Shown: piece by piece, positions 1 through 7,906 of the stretch
Layout: each line of letters begins with the position of its first letter
Numbering within the stretch: the first letter of the stretch is position 1
Origin: Bog-473 sp963704355
Lineage (GTDB): Bacteria > Actinomycetota > Acidimicrobiia > Acidimicrobiales > RAAP-2
Length of the DNA: 64,000 nt
Assembly: GCA_963704355.1 (NCBI GenBank)
Contig: OY969891.1
Span: 3,658,001-3,722,000, forward strand
Direction: 5' to 3'
Notes under the pieces: model-generated
Database searches by the model: none
Seen by the model: the letters and a program-made list of their open reading frames with translations, nothing else
Told to the model about the DNA's origin: nothing
Program-made: the position numbers and the translations under genes

Positions 1-67
1 AGCCGAGCGATTCGCCACCCGGAGGCCCCGGGCCCCCCTTCGCCTTCTTTGCATCGTCCTTTGCCAT
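1..67 (-). CDS. Start of an unidentified CDS, cut by the left edge
   Basis: Only the first 22 codons are inside the window. They begin with ATG at 67-65 and read M-A-K-D-D-A-K-K-A-K followed by a Gly/Pro-rich stretch. A GGAGAAGG ribosome binding site lies just upstream on the minus strand (about 70-80), which makes the start convincing. The peptide is charged and low in complexity, so no family can be recognised. It diverges from the acyl-CoA ligase gene across a 327-base region that carries repeats. Confidence 0.6.
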   Translation of the reverse strand, partial: MAKDDAKKAKGGPGPPGGESLG

Positions 68-96
68 CTACCTTCTCCTCTCTTGGTCGGGACTAC

Positions 97-146
97 TCGG
101 ATTCGGCCCACGTGGCGCAGGTCGGATTCGGCCCACGTAGCGCAGG
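97..146. repeat. Two abutting 25-bp direct repeats in a divergent promoter region
   Basis: Copies at 97-121 and 122-146 are identical at 24 of 25 positions and touch without a spacer. Each begins TCGGATTCGGCCCACGT. The first copy contains the palindrome CCACGTGG; in the second this is CCACGTAG. The pair lies between the outgoing partial gene and the acyl-CoA ligase gene, where a tandem operator would be expected. The regulator is unknown. Confidence 0.6.
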
Positions 147-199
147 CCTCCGGCTTCGCCGCGGTTCCCATCCTCGCCGACACACGAAGGTCTGTCGCT

Positions 200-220
200 G
201 TCGGAAGGTCGCCTTCCGAC
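200..220. promoter_or_regulatory. Perfect 9-bp inverted repeat (hairpin) upstream of the acyl-CoA ligase gene
   Basis: GTCGGAAGG at 200-208 and CCTTCCGAC at 212-220 are exact complements around the 3-nt loop tcg. It sits about 175 bases before the ligase start at 395. It could be an operator or an attenuator hairpin. There is no U-rich tail, so a classical terminator is less likely. The rest of 68-394 shows nothing else recognisable. Confidence 0.5.
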
Positions 221-394
221 GCTCGGCCAGCAAGTGGACCGCCGGTTCACCTTGGAGCGCACCGACGTGGACGTCATATACGGTGAGGCCCCCGCGAGCC
301 CTCTGCGGGCCCGCCGAACGGTGCGGGAGCCTGGCGGACGGCGGCAGTCGTCGCCGGTCAGGGCGGAGGCGACGCTGCGGCACCAGGGAGGGAC

Positions 395-2602
395 ATGGCA
401 ACTCGGACCACGCGGACGTCGGGGGCCACGCCACGTGGCCTGGACATCACCGGCCGCCCGATCGCGCTCCGCTCGATCGAGCTGGACACCTTCTTCCGAC
501 CCAAACGGGTGGCCGTGGTCGGTGCCTCCGACACGAATGCTCGCCCGAACACGTCGATCACGCAGAAGATCACCGCGTGGGCCGAGGAGCGCGGCGCCAC
601 CGTGTATTTCGTCAACCCCAACCGCGACGTCGTGGGCGGGAGGCCGTGCGTCAAGGCGCTGAGTGACATCGTGGAGCCACTCGATCTCGTGGCCATCCTG
701 GTGGGCGAGCCGCTCCCGATCCTGCGCGACGCGGTGGCGGCGCGGGCGAAGTTCGCGGTCGTGTTCGCCGCCGGCTTCGCCGAGGTCGGGAAGAAGGGCG
801 AGCGCCTCCAGGACGAAATGGAGCGCATCATCGCCAGCAGCGACCTGCACCTGCTGGGACCGAACACCAACCTCAACGCATTCGAGGTCTTCCGCGAGGA
901 CCTGCCGGGCCGGGCTATCGCCCTCATCACCCAGAGCGGCCATCAGGGTCGCCCGATTTTCCAGGGGCAGGAGATCGGGATCAAGCTCTCCCATTGGGCG
1001 CCCACTGGCAACGAGGTCGACCTCGAGTCCGCCGACTTCATCAACTACTTCTCGAGCCTGCCGACGACGGGCGCGGTCGCCTGCTACGTCGAGGGCTTCA
1101 AGGACGGCCGCACGCTGCAGCTGGCCGCGGACGCCGCCGCCCGGCGCGGGGTGCCGATCGTGGCGGTGAAGGTGGGCCGTACCGACGAGGGCGCATCGAT
1201 GGCCAAGGCCCACACCGGCCACCTCACCGGCTCGGACAACGTCGTATCGGCCGTGTTCCGCCAGTACGGCGTGCAACGGGTCGACGGCCTCGACCAGCTG
1301 CTCGACGTCTCGGCCGCGCTGGCGCGGACCAAGCCGCCGGCGCCGGCCACCCTCAGTCGCCTCACCCGGGGCGCGGGCGGGCGCGTGTGTGTCTATTCGA
1401 TTTCCGGCGGCACCGGCGCGCATATGGCCGACTTGGCCGCCGCCGCGGGACTGGAGCTCCCGTCGTTGACCAAGGCCTCGCAGACCCAGCTACACGAATG
1501 GATCCCGCCCTACCTACGCGTGTCGAACCCCGTGGACAACGGCGGCGCACCCGTGCGCGACTGGCGCGGGCCCAAGATCATCGAGACGATGCTCGCCGAC
1601 CCGAACGTCGATCTCCTGCTGTGCCCGGTCGCCGGCGCGGTGCCGTCCATGGCCGACAAGCTGAGCGAGGACCTTGTCGCCGCGGCCGAGACGACGGACA
1701 AGCCCATCTTCGTCGTCTGGGGCTCACCGGTCGGGACCGAGGAGGCGTACACCAAGACTCTGCTCGAGAGCACGGTCCCCACGTTCCGCACGTTCAGCAA
1801 TGCGGTCATGGCCTCGAGGGCCTACTTCGACCATCACCGCTTCGCTGCCTCGTACCGTTCGGCGTTCACGCGCCCGGTCCTGCGCCCGACGCCGGGCAAG
1901 CCGCACGCCCTGTCCCTGCTCGCCCCGGGCGCCAACGGGCCGCGTCGCAGCGGAGAGGCGCTGTCGGAACGGGACTCGAAGGCGATGCTCGCGGCGTACG
2001 GCGTTGCGACACCCAAGGAGCGCATCGCCACATCGCCGAGCGAGGCGGCCAAGGCGGCGAAGAAGATCGGCTTTCCCGCTGTGATGAAGATCGCCTCGGC
2101 CGACATCCTGCACAAGTCCGATCTCGGGCTGGTCGCCGTGGGCATCCGCGACGAGGATGACGCCCGTCGCACGTACAAGCGCCTCGTGGCGACGGCCAAG
2201 AAGGCCGCACCGACGGCCACGGTCGACGGGGTGCTGGTCGCGCAGATGGTGCCGGGGATCGAGACCGTGGTCGGGATCGCTCGGGACGACCTGTTCGGTC
2301 CGGTCGTCATGTTCGGCCTCGGCGGTGTCCTGGTGGAGGTTCTCCGCGACGTCACTTTCCGTGTGCCGCCCTTCACGGCCCGGGACGCCGCCGCCATGCT
2401 GGGCGAGCCCCGGGGCGCCGCCATGCTGCGCGGGGTCCGCGGCCGGCCGGCGGCCGACCAGGCCGCGCTGGTGGACGTCCTCATGAAGATGCAACGGCTG
2501 GCGGTCGACCTGGCCAGCGAGGTCGTCGAGCTCGACATCAACCCGCTGCTCGCCGGTCCGAAGGGCGCGGTTGCGGCGGATGCCCTCGTCGTGCTGGCCT
2601 GA
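395..2602 (+). CDS. Acyl-CoA/acetyl-CoA synthetase, NDP-forming type (CoA-binding plus ATP-grasp)
   Basis: This 735-residue protein has the layout of single-chain NDP-forming acyl-CoA synthetases, which interconvert an acyl-CoA and ADP + phosphate with the free acid, CoA and ATP. Residues about 30-150 form a Rossmann CoA-binding domain (R-V-A-V-V-G-A-S-D). A succinyl-CoA-ligase-like part follows, with the expected phosphorylated histidine in A-H-T-G-H-L-T-G-S-D (His273). Residues about 510-735 form an ATP-grasp domain (F-P-A-V-M-K-I, then H-K-S-D-L-G). The ATG is preceded by GGGAGGG, which fixes the start. An enoyl-CoA hydratase-like gene follows on the same strand. The substrate acid cannot be told from sequence. 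The family call is firm. Confidence 0.88.
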   Translation: MATRTTRTSGATPRGLDITGRPIALRSIELDTFFRPKRVAVVGASDTNARPNTSITQKITAWAEERGATVYFVNPNRDVVGGRPCVKALSDIVEPLDLVAILVGEPLPILRDAVAARAKFAVVFAAGFAEVGKKGERLQDEMERIIASSDLHLLGPNTNLNAFEVFREDLPGRAIALITQSGHQGRPIFQGQEIGIKLSHWAPTGNEVDLESADFINYFSSLPTTGAVACYVEGFKDGRTLQLAADAAARRGVPIVAVKVGRTDEGASMAKAHTGHLTGSDNVVSAVFRQYGVQRVDGLDQLLDVSAALARTKPPAPATLSRLTRGAGGRVCVYSISGGTGAHMADLAAAAGLELPSLTKASQTQLHEWIPPYLRVSNPVDNGGAPVRDWRGPKIIETMLADPNVDLLLCPVAGAVPSMADKLSEDLVAAAETTDKPIFVVWGSPVGTEEAYTKTLLESTVPTFRTFSNAVMASRAYFDHHRFAASYRSAFTRPVLRPTPGKPHALSLLAPGANGPRRSGEALSERDSKAMLAAYGVATPKERIATSPSEAAKAAKKIGFPAVMKIASADILHKSDLGLVAVGIRDEDDARRTYKRLVATAKKAAPTATVDGVLVAQMVPGIETVVGIARDDLFGPVVMFGLGGVLVEVLRDVTFRVPPFTARDAAAMLGEPRGAAMLRGVRGRPAADQAALVDVLMKMQRLAVDLASEVVELDINPLLAGPKGAVAADALVVLA

Positions 2603-2608
2603 ACTGGC

Positions 2609-2629
2609 GCCAGCTGAAACTGAGCTGGC
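2609..2629 (+). terminator. Small hairpin just after the acyl-CoA ligase stop
   Basis: GCCAGCT (2609-2615) and AGCTGGC (2623-2629) form a 7-bp stem with a 7-nt loop, starting a few bases after the TGA at 2600-2602. There is no poly-T run. It may be a weak or high-GC-style terminator before the next gene at 2707. Confidence 0.3.
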
Positions 2630-2706
2630 CGGGACACCCCGGCCTCTGCCACGCTGCTCCTGCCACGTCCATCATCGCTGGCAGCGTGCACGCACCTAGG
2701 AGATCG

Positions 2707-3549
2707 ATGAGCGACACCCCCGAAGACCAGATCGGCGACGACCTCACCCGCCGGATCGAGGACGGCATCTGCTGGATCACCCTCAACCGGCCCGACGCGG
2801 GCAACGCCCTGACCCAGTTCATGCGCGACCAGATCGCCGAGTGGGTGCGGGACGCGTCCTCCGACCTCTACGTCCGGGTCGTGGTGATCACGGCCACCGG
2901 CGACAAGGCCTTCTGCACCGGGGCCGACCTGCGCGGCGGCCGCTGGGCGCCGCGTCCGCAGCCGGACGACGTGCCCGAAGGCGCGATCGTGGGTGACGGG
3001 TCGCGCATGATCCGGGAGGGCTGGCAGGCGCTGGTGACGTCGATCCTCGACTGCGAGAAGCCGGTGATCGCCGGGGTGAACGGTACGGCCGCCGGTGGCG
3101 GCATGCACCTGGCCCTGGCGTGCGACCTGGTCGTGATGGCCGAGGAGGCCAAGTTCATCGAGGTGTTCATCCGGCGGGGCATCGCTCCCGACGCTGGCGG
3201 TGCCTGGATCCTGACCCGGCTCGTCGGCATCCAGAAGGCCAAGGAACTCTTCTTCTTCGGCGACGACGTCCCGGCGGCCGAGGCTTACCGCATCGGCCTG
3301 GTCAACCGCCTGGTGCCGCGGGCCGAGCTCCAGGCGACCCTCGAGGAGATGGCAGTCCGCCTGGCCCAGGGCCCGACCAAGGCGATCTGGATCGCCAAGT
3401 GGCTCACCAACCGGGCCCTCGACGTCGACCGGGCCACCTCGCTCTACGACGAGGCGATGGGCCAGGAGCTCGTCAGCTACACGCTGGACTCCAAGGAGGG
3501 CATCGCGAGCTTTGTGGAGCGCCGGCCCGCCGAGTTCAAGGGCTGGTAG
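2707..3549 (+). CDS. Enoyl-CoA hydratase/isomerase (crotonase) family protein
   Basis: A 280-residue crotonase-fold protein. Such enzymes act on acyl-CoA thioesters through an oxyanion hole. The signatures are F-C-T-G-A-D-L near residue 70 and G-T-A-A-G-G-G-M-H-L-A-L-A-C-D-L in the middle. Classical hydratases have Glu where this protein has His in G-G-G-M-H, and the second acidic position falls in A-P-D-A-G-G. A plain 2-enoyl-CoA hydratase is therefore uncertain, and an isomerase, hydrolase or another crotonase reaction is possible. The ATG at 2707 is chosen because TAGGAG lies just upstream; an in-frame ATG at 2686 lacks such a site. It is probably co-regulated with the CoA ligase before it. 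Confidence 0.85.
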   Translation: MSDTPEDQIGDDLTRRIEDGICWITLNRPDAGNALTQFMRDQIAEWVRDASSDLYVRVVVITATGDKAFCTGADLRGGRWAPRPQPDDVPEGAIVGDGSRMIREGWQALVTSILDCEKPVIAGVNGTAAGGGMHLALACDLVVMAEEAKFIEVFIRRGIAPDAGGAWILTRLVGIQKAKELFFFGDDVPAAEAYRIGLVNRLVPRAELQATLEEMAVRLAQGPTKAIWIAKWLTNRALDVDRATSLYDEAMGQELVSYTLDSKEGIASFVERRPAEFKGW

Positions 3550-3621
3550 CCGGCTCCTCTGGCCTGAGGTCCTGCGCTCGCTGTCGGCGAGAGGGCCGCC
3601 GTGCAGTTGCGCTTCTCTCGC

Positions 3622-3647
3622 AACTATAAGAGGACCGGTTTATAGTT
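3622..3647. promoter_or_regulatory. AT-rich inverted repeat AACTATAA-N10-TTATAGTT
   Basis: Arms at 3622-3629 and 3640-3647 are exact complements around a 10-base spacer. The AT-rich arms stand out in the GC-rich background. The site lies in the convergent gap 3550-3713 and overlaps the dispersed repeat at 3638-3661. Its role is unknown; it could be a mobile-element end or a bidirectional terminator. Confidence 0.4.
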
Positions 3648-3661
3648 TTTGGCGACATCAC
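3638..3661 (+). repeat. Dispersed 24-bp repeat, copy 1
   Basis: The 24 bases start GTTTATAGTTTTTGGCGACA and end TCAC. The same element with one substitution (A to G in the seventh position) occurs at 60758-60781 in the same orientation, 57 kb away. Both copies are intergenic. Such a long AT-rich match is not expected by chance. It may be an end of a mobile element or a protein-binding site. Confidence 0.6.
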
Positions 3662-3713
3662 GCCGGCTCGTGGAACCTTGTGGAACACCATGCCCGGCCG
3701 GCCGGCCGGCGAG

Positions 3714-4733
3714 TTACCCGCCGCCAGGCCCCCCGGTTCCCAGGCCGGCAGCACCGGTCGTCGTGGTCGTCGCACCCAGGTTCGTCGTGGTGCTGGTGGT
3801 CGACGGCACCGTCGTCGAGCTCGTTGTGCTCGTCGTGCTCGTGGTGGTCGACGGTGTCGCCGTGGTGGTCGTGGACGTGGACGAGCCCGAGGTCGTCGTC
3901 GAGGTCGTCGTGCTCGGGATCGTCGTGGTCGTGGACGCCGGCGACGACGGCGGGTTGACGATGTTGTTTAACGACGTCCCGGTCCCGTTGTCACCGAATA
4001 TCGACGAGAGGGGTTTGCCGGCGATGAGCTCGATCGCGGTCACGAACAACAACGCCAACACGAACACGATGCCGGCAGTTCCCGCAATGGCCTTCCAGCC
4101 GAACCGCGTCGAGGGGAGGCCATTGCGCGGTCCCCCGGGCCGACTCCCGGCGGCCCCGGCCGCCCCACCCGCACCCGCACCCGCACCCGCACCCGCACCC
4201 GCACGATCACCGACCTTCGGCACGGGCACCGTGCTCGCCTGCAGGCGCTCCGTCGCCGGCGCGTCGGCAACCGCCGAGATCTCCAAATGTTTCGTGGACT
4301 CGACGGACGCTGCGGACGACTCCATCTTGGTGGTGTCGTCGGACGGGCCCCCTCCGCCGGCCCCGGACCCCGGCCCGGACGCGGATCCGGATGCAGCCCC
4401 GGCCCCAGCCGCACCGACGGCGCCCGCCACCTCGGTCGGCGCGGAGGACGCGTCGTCGCCCACCGCCGATCCCGATCCCGATGCGCCGCTCGTTTCGGTC
4501 GTCCCCAGGCGGCGAAGCAAGGAGGAGGAGTCGGACGCACGTACCACGACCTGTTTCGCTGCCTGCTGCCCGCGCTCGATCGACTGCGCCACCAGCGCCG
4601 TGCCGAACGTCGCCGCGGCCGAGCCGATCGCCACGCCGACGATGGTTCCCTTGACCCCGAATGCGGACGCGATGACCGCAGCGATGACTGCTCCGACGGC
4701 GGAGGCGAGGATCTGCCGGACGGAGAACTTCAC
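3714..4733 (-). CDS. Membrane protein with Thr/Ser-rich C-terminal tail, unknown function
   Basis: I do not recognise a family. The reading frame extends upstream, but the best start is GTG at 4733-4731. It overlaps the TGA of the SRPBCC gene as GTGA, giving 339 residues. Residues about 8-45 are small and hydrophobic (glycine/alanine/valine), like a glycine-zipper membrane segment. A low-complexity Ala/Gly/Ser region follows, including an (AG)n run. One strong transmembrane helix lies near residues 215-237, and a Thr/Ser-rich tail runs from about 262 to the end, as in exported actinobacterial linkers. It is the last gene of a three-gene coupled operon (DinB, SRPBCC, this). The function is unknown. 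Confidence 0.7.
   Translation of the reverse strand: MKFSVRQILASAVGAVIAAVIASAFGVKGTIVGVAIGSAAATFGTALVAQSIERGQQAAKQVVVRASDSSSLLRRLGTTETSGASGSGSAVGDDASSAPTEVAGAVGAAGAGAASGSASGPGSGAGGGGPSDDTTKMESSAASVESTKHLEISAVADAPATERLQASTVPVPKVGDRAGAGAGAGAGAGGAAGAAGSRPGGPRNGLPSTRFGWKAIAGTAGIVFVLALLFVTAIELIAGKPLSSIFGDNGTGTSLNNIVNPPSSPASTTTTIPSTTTSTTTSGSSTSTTTTATPSTTTSTTSTTSSTTVPSTTSTTTNLGATTTTTGAAGLGTGGPGGG
4171..4200. repeat. Hexanucleotide tandem repeat (GCACCC)x5 inside the membrane-protein gene
   Basis: Five perfect GCACCC units, followed by a degenerate sixth, encode an Ala-Gly run on the minus strand. Because the unit is 6 bp, copy-number change would alter linker length without breaking the frame. Confidence 0.7.
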
Positions 4734-5281
4734 GCTCGGGGCGTCGAGTCGCCCAGAACGGGCTGGACGGCGCGAGCGATGAACTGGCGCGCCGCCGAAT
4801 CGAGGACCCAGTCGTGCCCGAAGCGTGCGATCGGTGCCGCCACTCGCGACACCACGCGTAAGGCGGCGTTCCCGGGCGCCAGGCGGCTGTCGAGCACCGC
4901 CACGCAGCCCACGGAACCGGCCGCGTTCCCGTTCCCGTTCCCGTTCCCGTTCCCGTTCTCCACCGTCTCGAGCGTCAGCGTCGCGTCCCCGACGACGTCG
5001 CCCATTACCCGGGCCCGCACCAGCGACGGCTCCTCGACGTGATCGATGATCACCCGGAAGCGCACCAGGTAGGGCACCGGCGGCTGCACGGTGCACCGCC
5101 ACTCGTCCCCGACCGACAGCCCCGCTCCATCGAAGACGCGCAGCCAGGGCCACCAGCCGCGGTAGCTGCCCACCTCCGCGATGCGCGACCAGACGAGCTC
5201 CCGGGACAGCGGCAGCTCGTAGCGGTGCACAGTGGCGATCGTGCCGCGCCCGGCCGCCACGCCGTCCCCACCCAGGCTCAC
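4730..5281 (-). CDS. SRPBCC (START-like) family protein
   Basis: This 183-residue protein has the helix-grip pattern of SRPBCC ligand-binding proteins (polyketide cyclase/dehydrase-like). The N-terminal strand contains R-Y-E-L-P-L-S-R-E-L-V-W, followed by a G-S-Y-R-G-W-W-P-W motif. Members bind hydrophobic ligands, and the ligand is unknown here. A run of Asn-Gly repeats about two-thirds of the way along is encoded by a hexanucleotide repeat. The start is GTG 5281-5279, which overlaps the DinB stop as GTGA; its own TGA overlaps the GTG of the membrane protein downstream. Translational coupling across all three genes is likely. Confidence 0.75.
   Translation of the reverse strand: MSLGGDGVAAGRGTIATVHRYELPLSRELVWSRIAEVGSYRGWWPWLRVFDGAGLSVGDEWRCTVQPPVPYLVRFRVIIDHVEEPSLVRARVMGDVVGDATLTLETVENGNGNGNGNGNAAGSVGCVAVLDSRLAPGNAALRVVSRVAAPIARFGHDWVLDSAARQFIARAVQPVLGDSTPRA
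4925..4954. repeat. Hexanucleotide tandem repeat (GTTCCC)x5 inside the SRPBCC gene
   Basis: Five perfect GTTCCC units plus a sixth GTTCTC encode the Asn-Gly run of the SRPBCC protein on the minus strand. Together with the (GCACCC)5 tract in the next gene, this operon holds two frame-preserving microsatellites within 800 bp. Confidence 0.7.
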
Positions 5282-5787
5282 TCCCCGACCGCCCCGTCGA
5301 CCTGCTCTCGCAAGAAGTCAGCGTGGCCGTTGTGGCGGGCGTACTCCTCGATCATGTGGACCATGATCCAGCGCAACGAAAGGGTCTCGGAGAACTGCAC
5401 GGCCACCTGGTCGTAGCTGGAAGCCGACGCCACGATCCCACGCGAGACCTCGCACTGGCGCTCGAACAGCTCGATGTCAGCCATCGCCCCGGAGGGATCG
5501 AGCTCGTTCCAGTCCGCGTCCTCGTCGTGTTCGGTGGAGATCGGTGGCATCGATTTGGTGCCGGCGAACACGCGCTCGAACCAGTGCCACTCGACGAGGG
5601 CCATGTGCCGCACGATGCCGAGCAGGCTCAGCGGCGACGGAGGCACGGCCCGCCGCGCCAGCGCGTCGCCGTCGAGGAGCTGGCACTTCAACAACAGGGT
5701 CGCGCGCTGGTAGTCCAGCCAGACCGGGAGCATGGTGCGTTCGTCGGCGGTCATCGGTGGCTCGGGTCGTGTCACTGCGGGGAGCAT
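5278..5787 (-). CDS. DinB-like / DUF664 family protein
   Basis: This 169-residue, four-helix-bundle-type protein resembles DinB/DUF664 proteins (metal-binding YfiT/DinB superfamily, related to mycothiol-dependent enzymes). Visible signatures are the segment L-L-G-I-V-R-H-M-A-L-V-E-W-H-W-F near the N-terminus and the C-terminal H-M-I-E-E-Y-A-R-H-N-G-H-A-D. These supply the three histidines expected to bind a divalent metal. The ATG at 5787 is one option; ATG 5754 (M-T-A-D-E-R) is equally plausible, and neither has a strong binding site. It leads the coupled operon ending at 3714. The reaction is unknown. Confidence 0.78.
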   Translation of the reverse strand: MLPAVTRPEPPMTADERTMLPVWLDYQRATLLLKCQLLDGDALARRAVPPSPLSLLGIVRHMALVEWHWFERVFAGTKSMPPISTEHDEDADWNELDPSGAMADIELFERQCEVSRGIVASASSYDQVAVQFSETLSLRWIMVHMIEEYARHNGHADFLREQVDGAVGE

Positions 5788-5835
5788 TTGGACCAGGCTA
5801 GCGGCGAAGACTTCGCCCGAGCGGGGGCCGGTAGC

Positions 5836-6306
5836 ATGGCCGCCGTGCGTGAACGGTGGCTCTCCAAGCGGGCCGTGTCGCTCCACGCGGCCGTGCTCGT
5901 GGTCGTCCCCGGTTGCGCCGTCGCCGCGTGGTGGCAGGTCAACCGCGCCCAGGATGGCAACACCCTGAGCTACTTCTACTCAGTCATGTGGCCCGTCTTC
6001 GGCCTCCTCGCGCTGTACTTCTGGTGGTTGCTCGTCCACACCGACTTCGAGGCCGTGGGCCTCAAGGGCATGCGCCGCCAGCAGGCACAGGCCGCGGCCA
6101 CCGAGCCCGCTACCCACGTGATGCCGACCTCCCCCTCGTCGCCCACCGCCGTTCCGGAGGCGCCCATCCTCACCAAAGACGCGGCCGGTGCAACGGACGA
6201 CGACCCCGAGCTCGCCGCCTACAACGCGCGCTTGGCCGCGCTGGCGGCCAAGGGAACCAAGACCTGGCGCAACCGCGAGTCGGTCGTCGTCCGGCGCGCC
6301 CAGTGA
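5836..6306 (+). CDS. Small two-helix membrane protein, unknown function
   Basis: 156 residues. Two hydrophobic segments are visible, about residues 13-33 and 48-68 (rich in Trp/Tyr), followed by a soluble C-terminal half ending in basic residues. No family is recognised. ATG 5836 is chosen because further upstream the frame runs antisense to the DinB gene; GTG 5845 is an alternative. The stop TGA at 6304-6306 lies in a 14-bp palindrome and overlaps a possible GTG start of the next gene, so the two are probably cotranscribed. The gene diverges from the DinB operon. Confidence 0.65.
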   Translation: MAAVRERWLSKRAVSLHAAVLVVVPGCAVAAWWQVNRAQDGNTLSYFYSVMWPVFGLLALYFWWLLVHTDFEAVGLKGMRRQQAQAAATEPATHVMPTSPSSPTAVPEAPILTKDAAGATDDDPELAAYNARLAALAAKGTKTWRNRESVVVRRAQ

Positions 6307-6316
6307 GGCGCCTCAC
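6303..6316. promoter_or_regulatory. Perfect 14-bp palindrome at the junction of two membrane-protein genes
   Basis: GTGAGGCGCCTCAC reads the same on both strands. It contains the stop codon of the upstream gene and a possible GTG start of the next. It may influence translational coupling or simply be fortuitous. Confidence 0.35.
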
Positions 6317-6326
6317 TCAGCGGGGA

Positions 6327-6695
6327 ATGAGAGGCGCGCTGTTCCGCTACCAGCTGATGGCGAACATCGTCGGCGTGCTGATCATCCCGCTGTTCGTCTT
6401 CTTCTTCCTGAAATTGGCCGGCGCCGGCGCATTCAAAGCCGAGCTCGCGATCTTCGGGATCACGCACGGCTACCTCTACATCGTGTATCTGATCACCGCC
6501 GGCTTTCTCGCCCTCAAGGCGCGCTTGCACATCCCCTGGATCCTGCTGATGTTCGTCGCCGGCCTGATTCCGGGGCTGACGTTCGTCGTCGAGTGGCTCG
6601 TCGTGACGAAAAAGATCCACCCGATCCTGGCCGCCGAACAATCGGCCGCGACGGCGCCCGAGGCAGAACCGGGGATCAGCCCAGCCGCTCGATGA
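6327..6695 (+). CDS. DUF3817-type integral membrane protein
   Basis: The 122-residue product has three hydrophobic segments and the pattern of the small DUF3817 membrane family: an N-terminal R-Y-Q-L-M-A-N-I-V-G-V segment, G-I-T-H-G-Y-L-Y-I-V-Y-L in the middle, and P-G-L-T-F-V-V-E-W near the end. The function of the family is unknown. The start is ambiguous: ATG 6327 follows GGGGA closely, while GTG 6303 overlaps the upstream stop as GTGA and adds eight residues. The 3' end overlaps the thiolase gene by 20 bases in convergent orientation. Confidence 0.75.
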   Translation: MRGALFRYQLMANIVGVLIIPLFVFFFLKLAGAGAFKAELAIFGITHGYLYIVYLITAGFLALKARLHIPWILLMFVAGLIPGLTFVVEWLVVTKKIHPILAAEQSAATAPEAEPGISPAAR

Positions 6696-7857
6696 CGGTG
6701 CCGTTGGCCTGGCCCCCGCCCTCGCACATCGTCTGGTAGCCGTAGCGCCCGCCAGTCGCCTCGAGGTGGTTGAGCAGCGTGCCCATGAGGCGGACGCCGC
6801 TGGCGCCGAGCGGATGGCCGATGGCGATGGCCCCACCGCGCGGGTTGAATCGGGCCATGTCGTAGGAGAACTCCTTCTGCCACATGAGGGCGATGGCCGC
6901 GAAGGCCTCGTTGCACTCGACCGCGTCGAACTCGTCGACCTTCATGCCCGAGCGCGCCAGCAGCTTGTGGGTGACCGGTACCGGCGCCGAGAGGACGATG
7001 GCGGCGTCGTCGGCTGCCACCGCGAAGTGGGCGAACCGGGCGCGCACCGGCAACCCGAGCGCCTCGGCCACCGAGCGTTCCGCGATCAGCATGGCCGCCG
7101 CGCCGTCGGTGACCTGCGACGAGTTGCCCGCCGTGATGGATGGCGCGGTGTCGGGCTCCCAGTGCTGCGCCGCCGGCAGGGCGGCCAGTCCCTCGAGCGT
7201 CGAGCTCCGCCGGATCCCCTCGTCGGACCGCAGCAGCTCGCCGGTCAGGCTGCCGTCCTCGGCCTTGATCGGCACGGGGATGGTCTCGCCCTCGAAGTGC
7301 CCTTCGTCCCAGCTCGCCGCGGCGCGGCGGTGTGACTCCAGCGCGTAGGCGTCCATCTCCTCGCGGGTGATCCCGTAGCGGTCCGCCAGCACCTGGCTGA
7401 CCCGGAACTGCGTCCACAGTCGTCCGTCGACGTGCTCAAGGAACGAAGGAGGGAAGGGCCCCGTGCCGCCGCGCGCGTTGGAGGCGAGCGGGGTGCGGCT
7501 CATGACCTCGACCCCGCACGCGACGACCAGGTCGTAGTGCCCCGCGGCGACCCCGGCCGCGCCGAAGTGCACCGCCTGCTGGGACGAGCCGCACTGGCGG
7601 TCCACCGTCGTGGCCGGGACGGTCTGGGGCAGCCCGGCCGAGACCCAGCCGTTGCGGGCGATGTTCGTGCTCTGCTCGCCCACCTGGGTCACGCACCCGG
7701 CGACGACGTCGTCGATGCGCTCGGGGTCGACCCCCGTGCGCTCCACGAGTGACGTCAACGCGAACGCCAGCAGGTCCGCCGGGTGCCAGTTGGCCAGCGC
7801 CCCGCCACGCTTGCCGAACGTCGTGCGCACGACATCGACGATGACTGGCTCTCTCAT
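6676..7857 (-). CDS. Acetyl-CoA acetyltransferase (thiolase)
   Basis: A 393-residue type II thiolase that makes or cleaves 3-ketoacyl-CoA. The acylated cysteine is Cys89 in D-R-Q-C-G-S-S-Q-Q. The C-terminal half has N-E-A-F-A, the histidine in G-H-P-L-G-A-S-G, and the second cysteine in M-C-E-G-G-G-Q. ATG 7857 is preceded by GGAGGAAG. It lies 49 bases after livF on the same strand and probably shares its transcript. This suggests that the transported substrate or its product is degraded through a CoA thioester; whether it acts in degradation or synthesis cannot be decided. Confidence 0.9.
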   Translation of the reverse strand: MREPVIVDVVRTTFGKRGGALANWHPADLLAFALTSLVERTGVDPERIDDVVAGCVTQVGEQSTNIARNGWVSAGLPQTVPATTVDRQCGSSQQAVHFGAAGVAAGHYDLVVACGVEVMSRTPLASNARGGTGPFPPSFLEHVDGRLWTQFRVSQVLADRYGITREEMDAYALESHRRAAASWDEGHFEGETIPVPIKAEDGSLTGELLRSDEGIRRSSTLEGLAALPAAQHWEPDTAPSITAGNSSQVTDGAAAMLIAERSVAEALGLPVRARFAHFAVAADDAAIVLSAPVPVTHKLLARSGMKVDEFDAVECNEAFAAIALMWQKEFSYDMARFNPRGGAIAIGHPLGASGVRLMGTLLNHLEATGGRYGYQTMCEGGGQANGTVIERLG

Positions 7858-7906
7858 GGGGTCTTCCTCCTCGGGCCGGCACCGCGCCGGCACCGCTGAC
7901 TCGGGT

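Noticed and set aside
68..1423. 451-codon minus-strand frame opposite the acyl-CoA ligase
   Set aside because: No recognisable motif; the plus-strand ligase is intact and conserved.
3649..4782. 377-codon plus-strand frame with Val-rich repeats
   Set aside because: It is the complement of the Thr-rich tail of the minus-strand membrane protein, whose coupled GTG start and membrane helix make it the real gene.
4734..5153. Upstream extension of the membrane-protein frame, giving 479 residues
   Set aside because: It overlaps the SRPBCC gene out of frame and is Arg/Gly low-complexity; GTG 4733 with GTGA overlap is the better start.
5323..5835. Long N-terminal extension of the plus-strand membrane protein at 5836
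   Set aside because: It runs antisense to the DinB gene and lacks protein-like character.
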